The position numbers were made by a program, and so were the translations under genes. Shown here one piece after another: positions 1 through 10,110 of a stretch of 64,000 bases of DNA. Below the pieces are notes generated by a model. It was not told where the DNA came from. It worked only from the letters and a program-made list of their open reading frames with translations, and did no database searches. Origin of the DNA: Eonycteris spelaea (Eukaryota; Chordata; Mammalia; Chiroptera; Pteropodidae); assembly GCA_003508835.1 (NCBI GenBank), contig PUFA01000070.1, positions 8,011,001 through 8,075,000 on the forward strand, in the 5' to 3' direction. Numbering within the stretch: the stretch's first letter is position 1; the number at the start of each line of letters is the position of its first letter.

Positions 1-2
1 TA

Positions 3-92
3 TTATTATCACTACTTGCTGATAAGGAAAGTGGGCTTGGCAAAATTAAATAATTTTTCCAGGATTGCACGACCAACTTCCAATATAGTTAC
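3..92 (+). mobile_element. possible MIR fragment
   Basis: The stretch resembles the central part of a MIR SINE: a TTATTATC block, a degraded 'gaggaaac-like' segment, then 'taaataatttttccaggatt' in the place of the usual 'taacttgcccaaggtca'. The copy is heavily diverged. Nothing recognisable follows up to about 195. Confidence 0.35.
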
Positions 93-195
93 AGAATGAA
101 GCACACATATATGAAAAACTAGTACGTTTAGTCTGTAATACTCATAGAAAGCCTAGAATGGATTATAGCCTGTAAACATTTGAAATAGTATTTGA

Positions 196-445
196 AATTA
201 TTCAGCTACATGAATAAGCAAAGAAATGCAAATTAAAAGCTTCATTTTTCCCTACCAAATTAGCAAATGTATTTTCAATATTCATTTTTAAGGCAACAGT
301 GAGAAAACTAGAATAAATTTATGCCAAAATACGATCAATAGTTGTTCAGGTATTGGAATATTTTTATTATATTCTTCTGAATTTTCCTAATGCTCTACAA
401 TAAGCATGTATTACCTTCATAATGAGAAAAATAAACTTTTGGAAG
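196..445 (+). mobile_element. old L1 (L1M-type) 3' end
   Basis: Contains 'gaaatgcaaattaaaa' followed by 'ctaccaaattagcaaa', the decayed form of a segment found near the 3' end of ORF2 in old L1s. It then jumps to an L1M-like tail ('ctacaataagcatgtattac' and an A-rich end). Internally deleted and non-coding. Confidence 0.6.
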
Positions 446-554
446 TGCGGAAATGCTCATCAAATGACAGTTAAAAAGAGAAAAACGGCACAAAAAATGA
501 GAGCGTGGGCAAAGATTTAGCTCTAAGAATTTTCCATTTCCATCGCAGCACTAA

Positions 555-865
555 TTAAAAGCAAAAAGGATAGAAAAGATCTAAATGTCCAACAAGAGGT
601 ACAATGGAATACAAGCGACCATGTCGTAGAAGTCTTTTCTTAATGTGTTCATAAGTTTTTGTTGTTGTTGTTACAAAATAGCATATGCAACAGGATTCCA
701 TTTCGAAAGTTTTATATGTATAGAAAGAGTCTGGAAGACTGCTCCAGAGTGTTCACAGTGGTTGTTTTGAGGGTAGGATATGGGTGTTTTGCTTTTTGTG
801 CTTGCCCTCATTTATAAATCAAAAATAATTGCTTTTTTATAGGTAGTAACTTGTTTCAAGTCTTT
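555..865 (+). mobile_element. second old L1 3' end
   Basis: Carries successive L1M landmarks in order: 'ctaaatgtccaacaagaggt', 'caatggaatac', a 'tagaaagagtctggaagact' block, then 'cacagtggttgttttgaggg'. Its 3' position overlaps that of the preceding fragment, so it is a separate insertion. Interrupted by a (GTT)n run near 660-672. Confidence 0.6.
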
Positions 866-1129
866 AAATATATCAGCAATAAATGCATAGAATATAATTT
901 TAAAGTGCTTTCCGCCGTTCGGCTTTTTAATAACTAACGTCTAATCCACTTATCAAGGGCCAACAAAAATTCGGTGAGATTATAGCCTTCCCTTAGCTTT
1001 CATTTTGAATGTTGGAAAGAACAAAACAGTCCTCACCACCGTCCGCAAAAACACACATATCAGCCCAGGAAGCCCACACCGGTAAGAATAGCAGGACGAA
1101 TGAAGCAATCTACGTCCAGCCCTTCGAAC

Positions 1130-1165
1130 CCGGAAGTGATGAGGAGGCGCTCAGCATTCTGGGAA
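1130..1165. promoter_or_regulatory. ETS site plus ZNF143-like half site
   Basis: CCGGAAGT at 1130-1137 is the canonical ETS/GABPA motif. GCATTCTGGGAA at 1154-1165 matches the invariant half of the ZNF143/THAP11 motif, whose other half (TTGTAGT) is absent. Both motif classes cluster near start sites of TATA-less promoters. Motif occurrence is directly seen; binding is inference. Confidence 0.45.
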
Positions 1166-1197
1166 GATTATGAAAGTCAGGCTGAGAGCCGCTGACT

Positions 1198-1211
1198 GTT
1201 ACCGGGGCAAC
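1198..1211. promoter_or_regulatory. RFX X-box motif
   Basis: GTTACCGGGGCAAC fits the X-box consensus GTNRCC-N(0-3)-RGYAAC with no mismatch and a 2-bp spacer. RFX factors bind such imperfect inverted repeats in promoters of cilium-assembly genes and some immune genes. Its place beside an ETS site in a CpG-rich segment makes a functional promoter site plausible. Confidence 0.6.
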
Positions 1212-1420
1212 CGGAGGGGCTTAGCGGTTATCTGCGGTTTGGAGCCGTTAGCGGGCGACGCTGAGATGCTCAGAGGTCATTTGTGATGAGCGAAAGGGGC
1301 CTGTGGACGCTTTTAAGGGAAGATTGTCTTATCAGGAGGTTATCCAGGTTTGTCCTGCGGGAGCGCCTGCCCTGGGGATCGAGGTCAAGCCCTCTTGTCC
1401 TTTGAGCCTTGCGGCGAAAT

Positions 1421-2105
1421 GAAGTGTTACCAAGTAGATCCTTTCCATCACTTCTCTAGTTTTCTGCCTCCTTTTAGGAAATGTAAGTTGAGAATTTCTA
1501 ATTTAAGTTGTAATGTGTTCTAATGTCAAAGTAAACTATTCTTGCTTTGAAAATTGTGGAAAATTTTTTTAAGAAAAAAGAAAACTCACCAGAAGTAACT
1601 TAAAATTTTCATGTATTACCTATTTGTTTTTTTTTTTGTCTGCATAAATATTTTTACATAGTTGAGTTTAGTTAGGAAAAACCATTAGTATCCTGCTTTT
1701 TCACGTATATGTATATATGATATAATTCTGTTATTGAAATCTTAGCAACAAAGAAAGCATTGAATATCTTAATGTAAATCTTTTCGTAGTGAATTGAAGA
1801 GATAAAAATGAAGTGGACACAGCATGTGAAGACAATTCTTTCAAGAAGTTTGGCTGTAAAGGAAAAGAGAAAGGTCGGTAAGCCAAAGAAGAATGACAAG
1901 TGAAAAAAAAAAGTTGGGGTTTTTCTTTAAGGAGAAGAGAGTGATGTTTTTATTAGAGAAAAAGCTGATAGTCAGAGGTTAAAGATACTGGCAAGAAAGA
2001 GGATAACTGAATGAATGCCAAAAGAAATAGAAGATGAGATGCATAGATCAAGTACATAAATTAGCTTCAATAGGAGGCAGAACTGGGAAGAAGGGTGTCA
2101 GGGTA
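1421..2105. other. AT-rich interval, no gene seen
   Basis: AT-rich sequence with A- and T-runs. A donor-like GTAAGT lies at 1483-1488 just after a pyrimidine-rich AG, but no supporting frame is visible. The part from about 1,905 may be badly decayed antisense L2; not certain. Confidence 0.4.
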
Positions 2106-2109
2106 GGCC

Positions 2110-2560
2110 TGGATATTAATAATTTAGAAATTATTACAAATTGGCAAAAAAGTAACAAATATATCAAAAGATACATATAAAAATGGCCAATAAATAGGTA
2201 TGTTCAGCTAATTAGTGATAGATATGTCATATTCAATGTATTACATTGACAACAATTAGAAAGAAAATAATATATTAGCCAAGGATTCAGTGAAACAGGC
2301 ACTGCAGGTGGAAATAGAAACTGGTACATATCTTCCCTCATCAGGCATTAGAATTATGTATCAAAATCCTTAAAATGCATATATACTTTGACTAAGCTAG
2401 TATACTTCTAGGAAGTTCTCAAAAGGAAATAAACTGCACATACTTATTAAGCTGCATAGAATTCATTTAAGCTTGTCCACCAATAAAAGATAGGTTAAAT
2501 ATATTAAACCTGTACTTTTTAGACATAACATGATTGCAGATAAGTTCACTCATATTTGAA
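2110..2560 (+). mobile_element. old L1 fragment
   Basis: Shows 'aaaatggccaataaatag' and, further on, 'gaaactggtacatatcttcc' and 'ggaagttctcaaaaggaaat', landmarks of the 3' third of old L1 elements. Non-coding and strongly diverged. Confidence 0.5.
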
Positions 2561-2684
2561 TTTTCAGGGGAAAGAGTGCAGGAAATGTAGGCAGGAGTTT
2601 GGGAAGAGAAGATGAAAGAGGAATTAAAAATGTAAGATTCATTCACTCAAAGTTTTCTTAAACACATATCACAATATGTATTTG

Positions 2685-2805
2685 TTATTTCATGAGACTA
2701 TAAACCTAACGAGGGTAGAAACCACAAAAGTTTTCTGAACCTTTTATCCAGGCCCTAGCACAATGCATAGTAGGTGCTTAATGTATGTTGAATAAACAAA
2801 CAGAT
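2685..2805 (+). mobile_element. L2 3' end
   Basis: Characteristic L2 terminal segment: 'gactataaacctaacgaggg', then 'ccctagcacaatgcatagta', ending in 'ggtgcttaatgtatgttgaa'. Confidence 0.65.
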
Positions 2806-2999
2806 ATATAAGACACTGCTTCACAGTATAGGAGATGCAGGGTTGAGTTACAAAGTGTTCTTAAAATAGTTTTTGACCAGAAAGTAAGACAAGTCTTATA
2901 TATAAATAACTAATCCAAGTTCTAAAGCAATGCCATTTAAAAAGGTGAGGGGGGGGTGCCTGGTGCACCATGGGATTCAGAAGAAAAAACTTTTCAGAA

Positions 3000-3625
3000 G
3001 TTAAGCTGGGCCTTGATATGGATAGTTAGGAATGGAACATCCAGATGTTGGGAGGAACTAATCAGAAGCAACTTAAAAAAAAAAGGCACATACCTTTCTT
3101 TTGAAAATAGGGAAGTATTTGATTTGAGACTGCAAGATAGTGAATACAGAAACAGTTTGAAGCCTGAACTTTGAGAATCACCCACATGTAAAAAAGGTAA
3201 GGAAAAAGAACCAACAGAGTAAACAGAGAAGGTCATCAGAAAGCTAAGAGAAACATTAGGAGAGTGAGTTTCATAGAAACTAAGAATTCAAATTTCTAGA
3301 AAGAAAAGTCAATCAGTATCGTCAAATGCTACAGAGACAGCAGGCCATCAAGAGGAGGATCTTAGGGCACTGGATTTGGTGATTAAAGAAATCACTGATG
3401 ACTTTCAACTACATGACTTCTTTGTAGTTTACCAATAAATATAAGGAGAGGATCTTAAAAGATCAGTAGAATCAAGATGCTTTTGATTTGTTTAGGAGAT
3501 AGGGAATAGAGTTCCTTAGGAGCATGGAAAACCAAAAATGGATAAATGTATAAAGTAAGATTTTGGAGGATCTAAACAGTAATTAGATCAAGAAAGGAGC
3601 GAAGAGTCATTTGATAAGAATCAGC
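3000..3625 (-). mobile_element. antisense L2 fragment
   Basis: On the plus strand the block around 3,310-3,410 reads like inverted L2: 'gtcaaatgctacagagacag', then 'actggatttggtgattaaag' and 'cactgatgactttcaac'. The upstream 3,000-3,300 part is weaker but consistent in order. An A10 run interrupts it near 3,076. Confidence 0.5.
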
Positions 3626-3879
3626 ATTACAATTCTAACATATTCAATAACAAAGGTGGTTTTTTCAATCAATATATTTTTCTACTCCTACCTGGTTTCT
3701 TTCACATTTAACAAACTAACTTTTGATATGCTGAAAATAGTATTAGAACTTCTACTTAATAATATTTTTTAATGCTTCTTTAAAATCCTCTTTTTATAAG
3801 TAAATGGGTATTATAGTATACAACTGCATTTCTGGTTACTCCACGTCCATTATTTTCAAGAAAGTGCACCTTTCCAACT

Positions 3880-4285
3880 GTAGCTTGTATGGTTCAAGTG
3901 GGGCCATTTCCCAACTTTCTCACCCTTCCCCCACTCCTGCACTTGATCCAGATCTGCCCAGTGACAACCATCATTGGTACTTTCACTGGCACAATAAGGA
4001 AAAAGACTCTCTTCCTCTGATATTGCAGGTGCTGAAGACTGTTTAAGCATGGAGCAGACAGGCCACCTTTGCTATCACTTGTCTAAAATTGAAGCTAAAA
4101 AAGCCAACCTGGAAGATGGAAACCAAATCCTGATATTATTTGAGTCCAGGGATCCAGACATGCTTAAAGACTAGCTTTACCACTGAACTTTTCAGTTAAA
4201 TGAGCCAATAAACTCTTTTATGCTTAAACTTGTTTTTTCTGGATTTTTGTCATTTACTACTCAAAATATTCTAATACAGGTGTGC
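3880..4285 (+). mobile_element. ancient interspersed repeat, family not assigned
   Basis: Ends with 'gagccaataaactctttt' followed by a 'gcttaaacttgttttttctg' block and 'ctaatacagg', a 3' signature I know from many copies in mammalian genomes, preceded by 'ccaacctggaagatggaaac'. Possibly LTR-derived. I cannot name the family safely. Confidence 0.5.
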
Positions 4286-4384
4286 CTCATTAAATCAACA
4301 TTATTTCAGTTTCTTCTGTGACTTATTTTAAATTTGTTACTCTATAATGTATTCTATAGTTCTCACTAAATTAATCCACAAATT

Positions 4385-5590
4385 TAGTACAATCCCAATC
4401 TTAATCCAAAAAATAATTTAAAAGCCTTTTTTGTTGTTTGCTTACTTTAGAAATAAGCAAAATTACTCCAAAATTCACTCAGAGGGAAAAACAAAAACAA
4501 AAATAACAAAAAATAGGGAGAAAATTCTTAAAAGGGAATTGCATAATCAATATTAAAGCATTTTATAAAGCAAGAACAACAAACAGATGGTAATGGAGTA
4601 GGAATAAACAGTCATGGGACAGAATTCAAAGCCTGAGTATATGTAGAAGCATTTACCATATTTAATATATATGGTAAATCTAGAAAAGATTAATTCAGTA
4701 ATGGATTTAAGGACAATGAGCTATATTTAGGAGAGAAAAATAGATCTTTACCTTATTCATCATTCCAGAACAAATTCCAAATGGATTTGTGACTTCTCTG
4801 TAAAATTCGAAGCCATATTCTCAATATGTATTATATGGTGTATGATTGTTACAATCGTTAGCAATATCTGATAAATTTTTAAATATTAATACCTTTTGAC
4901 ACAGCTTTTCAATTCTAGTAATTTCTCTTATAAAAACACTATACGTATAGAGATAAATATGGATAATCAGCACTGGAATATCAAAAATAGTATACACGTG
5001 AAATAAAGTATGGGATATCTATGCCATGCATTCTCAAAGGGGTGATATCACAACAAGGAAATGAAAATTGGTTCTTAGGGGGACCAAAAAATTTTGATTT
5101 TTTATGTATAAAGCACAAATATGAAAAGGTACATAAACAGATACAAAGTAGGTATGTGGTATTGAAATTTCAATGGGGACAATTAAAAAAAAAAGGTCTA
5201 AATAGGCTTCATATGGGAACAGTAATGGAAAAAAAACTGAGAAAAACTTACCTACACTTAATTTTAGCCAAAAGGCCTAGAAACATAGAAAAACTGATCT
5301 ATACAATTTGATACCATGCAACTATTAAAAAGAACTGGTAGATGTGTGTATATTGACAAAAGAGGATGCCCAAGATACATGAAGTTTTAAAATATATATA
5401 TACATTATGAATACATTAAATATTAATATATTTTACATGTAATATATTTACATATAAATATAAATTTTTGATGGTGTTTATCTTTGGGATTAAAATTATA
5501 AGAAATAGTCTATAAAGTATAATGTTTGCACTTTTACAACATTTAAATAAAATATATGCTATAATATATGCTGTAAGAATAAATGAATTT
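4385..5590 (+). mobile_element. old L1 fragments (ORF2 3' region)
   Basis: AT-rich block with L1 ORF2 landmarks in order: 'gggacagaattcaaagcctg' (decayed 'aacagaatagagagcc'), a block near 4,740-4,790 matching 'caaatggtgctgg' only loosely, and 'tgataccatgcaactattaa' at 5,310. No continuous frame remains. Confidence 0.5.
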
Positions 5591-5689
5591 TGAAATAAAT
5601 AGTTTCATATTCTTGTGATGAGAAAGGACTTTTTAAACATGTCTTCAAAGCCCAAAACTATTAAAGTTTAGGTTAAACTATATAAAATT

Positions 5690-6265
5690 AAAAGTTACTA
5701 CATAGGGGAAAACACACACACTCACACCCAATAACTGAAGTTGAACAATAAACAGAATATTTGCAATTTATATGTCATTAATATACAAATCTTAAATGTC
5801 AATAAAAAGGTTCAACACTCTAACAGACAAACTGGTAACATAAAGAAGCTAATCACACACACATTACAAATGGCTAATAAACATATGAAAATGTTTATTC
5901 TTGCTAGTTAAATACAAATAATCCCAACAATTAGATAACATGTTTTCATTGGACTAGCAAAGCTACAAAGTTCAGTTTGGGTTTAGATACAAAATGGGGT
6001 GTGGAGTACTCCTGAGTATAAATAGGTTCAGCCTTTCTGAAGTGCAGTTTGGCAACATGTATCAAAATGTTAAATACCCATACCTGTGAATCAACAATGA
6101 TACAAATCAGAAAAGATGCATGTGCAAGAATGTTCGTTACAATATTAGTTATAACTTGGAAACAAAGGCTTATATATAAGAAATTAAATGTACTTTTGAG
6201 TGAAAAGAGCTTGTTACAAGACATGGTAGTCCAATTTATATAAATTACGGGTCAGTACCCATAGA
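5690..6265 (+). mobile_element. old L1 3' fragment
   Basis: Clear sense L1 landmarks: 'acaaatggctaataaacata', 'gaaaatgtttattcttgcta' (usual 'tgttcaacctcactagt'), 'ctgaagtgcagtttggcaac', and 'tgtgcaagaatgttcgttac'. Stops and indels throughout. Confidence 0.65.
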
Positions 6266-6319
6266 AGTAACATTTAACAAAATGTTAGCCACGGCAATCT
6301 CTGGTGGCATTTCAAGTGA

Positions 6320-6485
6320 GTTTCAAGCTTATGCAAAAGTGAGAGAATGTATGAACTGCGTACCCCCATGTAGCTTCAACTCATATCCCATCTTGTTTCA
6401 TCTATATTCCCATCCACTCCCTCTCCCTCCCCAGTTTCTGAAACAAATCCAAGACATTTTATCTTGGAAGTCCATAGATCTGTAA
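6320..6485 (-). mobile_element. antisense L1-derived fragment
   Basis: Contains 'cccccatgtagcttcaactc', 'tcttgtttcatctatattcc' and 'aaacaaatccaagacatttt', a multi-copy segment that also occurs at 44,218-44,695. The context at 34.4 and 44.2 kb suggests inverted old L1 sequence. Confidence 0.5.
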
Positions 6486-6489
6486 GCAT

Positions 6490-7193
6490 CTCCTGTGTCC
6501 ATGGTTTTCATTATGTGGATTTGGAACCATGAGGACTTTTACTTGGATTTTGCCTTTTTTTTTTTCCTGGCAACTGTGCTTTGGATCAATGTGGTTGAGA
6601 ACCTGGAAAAATGCATGTGTGTGTGTCCAAAACTTGTAGTCAGTCTGGCTGCCACCCAGCAGCAGGCTACAGCACCAATAATATGCCCTGAAGATAACTA
6701 CTCAAATTTATACCCACACACCCCTATCATTGTTGTCTCAAAGACTGGATGTTGTGTTTATCTTCCCTGCAAAGTGTATCTTAGTTTCATTTACATATTT
6801 TCATCTCAGAAGAAAATAATTTTCCAGTTATGGAAACTTTGACACAAAGAAACAAGGGGAAACTAAACCTATGAATATGAAACTAATGTCACCAAGAGAC
6901 ATGCAAGATGATAGCAGATATCAGATATTTCTCCGATCTGACTAAATTCACACCACACATCCCAAGAAGCTCAAGGATGTTGCGTGACTAGAGGGCACGT
7001 ACCTTTAACCCTCACTCTGTTCTTACCATCCTTAGAATCCCAGGCAGGAAAAAGCATATCTGTCAATGGGCAAAGACTGTGCAACCAGCTACAAGGCACA
7101 GGTCTTTAAAGGAGTTAAGTACCTCACCAATGTCTTCCTCTTCCACCTCCTCAAAGCCCACTTGCCTTGCAGGCTGTCAAGATGGTAACTCCA
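6490..7193. other. unique interval, no gene seen
   Basis: No repeat or gene recognised. A 115-codon plus-strand open frame (6,495-6,842) crosses a T-run and shows no family signature; I do not regard it as coding. Confidence 0.4.
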
Positions 7194-7241
7194 GTGCTTG
7201 CTTTCGCAGCATACATACTAAAATTGGAATGGTACAGAGAA
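7194..7241 (+). pseudogene. U6 snRNA pseudogene, 5' fragment
   Basis: Forty-one of 48 positions match the first 48 nt of U6 spliceosomal RNA, starting exactly at U6 nucleotide 1 (GTGCTTGCTTTCGCAGC) and keeping an unbroken 15-nt block, ATACTAAAATTGGAA. The match stops abruptly after CAGAGAA, so the catalytic centre (ACAGAGA is retained, but the following AGC triad and the internal stem-loop are lost) and the 3' end are absent. No TATA/PSE-type snRNA promoter is visible upstream. It is a retroposed, 3'-truncated copy with no function expected. Confidence 0.85.
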
Positions 7242-7478
7242 AGAAAGGGCCTCCAAGCCATCGACTTATGGAGGTGGAAGAAACCACCCAACCAACCCTA
7301 ACACTTCTTCTAGCCACCTTTCCCCACATATGCCACACCTCTACCTTTTTTACTTTGCTCCTTCTTTCTTACCCTTCACCCTTCCTTCCCTCATCTACTT
7401 CACCAATAATCTACTAGTACTTCAACAAGCCCATCACAGTCCCCTCCTTCCCCAGCCTGACAGACCCAGCATGGCATA
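7242..7478. other. pyrimidine-rich unique interval
   Basis: Downstream of the U6 break the sequence becomes CT-rich. No L1 tail or other retroposon partner is recognisable, so the origin of the truncation is not visible. Confidence 0.4.
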
Positions 7479-7969
7479 CACTAGACTCCCCTTATCCGGT
7501 TTTACTTTCTAAGGTTTCAGTTAACTGTGGTCAACCACAGTCCAAAAATATTAAAGAGAAAATTCCAAAAATAAACAATTCTTAAATTTTAAATTGCACA
7601 CCATTCTGAGTAGAGTGATGAAATCTCCTGCCATCCTGCACCATCCTACACGGGACACGAATCATCCCTTTGTCCAGCATGTCCACCCTATCTATGCTAC
7701 CTGCCTGTTAGTCACTTAAGCAGCCATCTCGGTTATCAAATCACCTGCAGCATTGCAGTGCTTGTCTTCAAGTAGCCCCTGTTTTACTTAATAATGCCAC
7801 ATTCACATCATCTTTATTACAGTATATTATAATTGTTCTATTATATTATTATCTCTTACTGTTCCTGATTTATGAATTAAACTGTATCCTAGGTATGTAT
7901 ATACTATCATGGTTTCAGGCATCCAGTAGGGGTCTTGGAACATATTCCCATGAATAAGGGGAACTATTG
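7479..7969. mobile_element. Tigger-type (pogo/TcMar) non-autonomous DNA transposon
   Basis: A complete 491-bp element. The left end CACTAGACTCCCCTTATCC and right end AATAAGGGGAACTATTG are imperfect terminal inverted repeats, and both are flanked by TA (7477-7478 and 7970-7971), the target duplication of the Tc1/mariner superfamily. Internal stretches such as 'gtttcagttaactgtggtca' and 'gaatcatccctttgtccagc' match the Tigger/MER2 group. There is no transposase frame; it would have been mobilised in trans by a full-length Tigger in early eutherians. Confidence 0.88.
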
Positions 7970-7989
7970 TATTAGACACAGCATGGGCT

Positions 7990-8205
7990 TTAAACTAGAA
8001 AAAGGTAGTTTGACTCTTGGCTCTGCATTAATGAGCTTTATAATCTCGGACACATTATAATAGCTCCTCTGAGTCTCAGTTTTCTCATCTATAAAATGGG
8101 ATAATAGGATCTACTCTGTACAGCTATTATAAGATTAATAATGATGCTTTTAGTGTCTGACACACTAAGTAGCTTAATAAATAATAATTGGTAGTAGTAG
8201 TGGTA
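7990..8205 (-). mobile_element. MIR SINE
   Basis: Inverted MIR: 'ctctgagtctcagttttctc', 'atctataaaatgggataata', then the 'taagtagcttaataaataat' end. The tRNA-derived part is degraded. Confidence 0.78.
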
Positions 8206-8711
8206 ATGGAAAGGAACGAACTAAAGCTTCCTACATAAAACCCCATGTAAGAAAGGCCAAAAAAGTATCTTTATTCTTTATTTTCTTTCCATATTATAAT
8301 TTCTTCTTCCTTTAAAAAGTAATGATTTTAAAAATCTTTTCCAATACTAAAATTTTATTTTTAATGGCAAAAATGAAAATAAACAAATGTATATATAAAC
8401 GCCTGTTATGTGCAGAGAAGGTCGCAAAGACTCATTTAGGTCAACTAGATTCTAATTTAATCTGCTAAACAAAAAATCTTTAGATTTTCTTTATTGTTCT
8501 TCCTTCTTAAATTATTGCCAGTGGCATCACAGAGCATATGATCAAAGGGAGCAAACAGCAAGTGACAGTCATTTCTCTACATAATAATTTCTTTGGCTTC
8601 TGAGGCTCTTTTTATATTTATGTGCATATATATATATGTTTGTATATATGTGTTATTAAATAATGTTCATGCCTCAAAAATTCTATTTCAATGCTTCATA
8701 TCCTCTAAACC
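8206..8711. other. AT-rich interval, no gene seen
   Basis: AT-rich sequence with a short TA-rich tract near 8,626-8,650. No repeat family or gene recognised. Confidence 0.4.
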
Positions 8712-8897
8712 TGTACAATCTAAATAATCACCACTAACCGCATGTGGCTACCAAGCACTTGAAATGTGGCTGGTCCAAACTGACGATGTACTAGACACTG
8801 GATTTCAAATTTATTTCATCTTTTCTTTTTACTTTTTTAAATGTGGCTCTTAGAATTACCTAAGGGGCTCACATTCTGTTTCTATTGGACAGCAGTG
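8712..8897 (-). mobile_element. hAT-type MER element
   Basis: Ends with 'tattggacagcagtg' and carries 'catgtggctaccaagcactt' and 'gaaatgtggctggtcc', the inverted form of the non-autonomous hAT family whose consensus opens CAGTGCTGTCCAATAGAA. Internally deleted relative to that consensus. Confidence 0.75.
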
Positions 8898-9367
8898 CTC
8901 TAAACAAATAGGAAGTCTATAGAATGTTCGTAATCTCCAGAATAGTATTGTCACTCACTCACTTTTATAAATTTAATTTGCTAAGGAATTATGTCTATGA
9001 AGTTTTTCTGTGCATACTCATGGGGAAATAAAATCAATACCCACTCTTTGTGACTTTTACATTTTAATTTTTTGGAGTCATCCTCAAATCACTAGATATC
9101 AGTAGCTACCTGATGAAGACCAAATGTCATACTCAACAGTGTGGCCTCATTCCAAGGAGCACATCAGCAAAAGCTCGGGCTGAGATGGTTACCTTTCAGC
9201 TTCAGTATCTAGGAAATTCATTTCATTAAAAGTAAATTCATTCAATGCAACCCAGCTAAGTAAGTGGTCTCCTGAGTACTGTGACCATCTTTGCTGGGAG
9301 ATAACAAGGCTATCACCAGGAAGCCTCCTTTTTACCCAGCTTGTCCTCTGAACATTACCATCTGCAA
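8898..9367. other. unique interval, no gene seen
   Basis: No repeat, RNA gene or convincing frame recognised. Confidence 0.4.
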
Positions 9368-9524
9368 AGATTTTTAACCTGGGTCATAAGATGTCTTTGG
9401 TGGGTTTATGAACCTCTTGAAATTGTATTCAATTTTGTGTGTATGTGAATTCTAGACAGAAGATCCATAGCTTTTATCAGATTTTCAAAGGAGTCTATTA
9501 CCCTCAGAAAGGAGAAGACCATTG
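9368..9524. mobile_element. ancient hAT-like remnant
   Basis: Reads 'ttttaacctgggtcataaga', then 'gaaattgtattcaattttgt', 'gatccatagcttttatcaga' and ends 'gaagaccattg'. This follows a common short DNA-transposon consensus that opens near TTCTTAACCTGGGGTCCA and closes AGAACCACTG. Confidence 0.55.
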
Positions 9525-9554
9525 ACATAAGAAATCAAGTAGTGCCCTACTTGA

Positions 9555-10110
9555 TGAATTATTTTATATTGCTGCAGTACCAAATTACTATACATTTAGC
9601 AATTTAAAACTAAATTTATTATATTATAGTTTTGTAGGTCGGAAGTCTGACACTGTCTCACCGGCTAAAATCAAAGTGTTGGCAGGGCTTCGTTCCTTTC
9701 TGGAGGCTCTAGGGAAAAATCCATTTGCCTGCTCATTCAGTGTTGGAAGAATTCAGTGCTTTGGGGTTGTAGGACTGAGCCCTCCCGCCCCCTTCCCTTG
9801 CTGGCTGTCATCTGAGTTCTAGTCCCAGCTCCTAGAGGCTGCCCACGTGCCTTGGCTCATAGCCCAGTTCCTTCACCTTCAGAGCCAGGGGTGGAGGCCT
9901 TCTCAAGCTTGAGTCTCTCTGGCCTCTTTTTTAGTCTCATCTCTATGACTCATCTGCTGCCTCTTTCCTCCACTTTTAAAGGCTCATGTGATTACCTTAG
10001 TTCCATCTGGATAATCCAGGATAATCTCCCTATTTTAAAGTTTATAACCTCAATTCTCTCTCAACGTCACAGATGCCAGGGATTAGGGGGCCATTTCCAT
10101 CCACATTTGT
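9555..10110 (-). mobile_element. MLT1-type (MaLR/ERVL) solitary LTR
   Basis: Inverted MLT1 LTR with landmarks in order: 'taccaaattactatacattt', 'ggtcggaagtctgac', 'gttggcagggcttcgttcct', 'ttctggaggctctagggaaa', 'cctagaggctgcccacgtgc', 'ggataatccaggataatctc'. Almost the full LTR is present. No retroviral coding sequence is attached, so it is a lone LTR left by recombination. Confidence 0.88.

Larger units (their letters stand above)
1040..1420. promoter_or_regulatory. CpG-enriched promoter-like region with ETS, ZNF143-like and X-box motifs
   Basis: CpG dinucleotides and GC content rise sharply here against very AT-rich, repeat-filled flanks. Within about 80 bp lie an ETS site (CCGGAAGT, 1130-1137), a ZNF143/THAP11-like half site (GCATTCTGGGAA, 1154-1165) and a perfect RFX X-box (1198-1211). 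This combination is typical of TATA-less, often bidirectional housekeeping or ciliary promoters. Direction is undetermined. On the plus strand a short ATG frame starts at 1286; on the minus strand transcription would leave through 1130-1040. No exon can be assigned firmly. It could also be an isolated CpG-rich fragment of a repeat, though I recognise none. Confidence 0.6.

Noticed and set aside
2945..2975. 'ggggggtgcctggtgc', reminiscent of the start of a carnivore tRNA-Lys SINE
   Set aside because: Only about 15 bases match and no A/B-box body or CT-rich/poly(A) tail follows.
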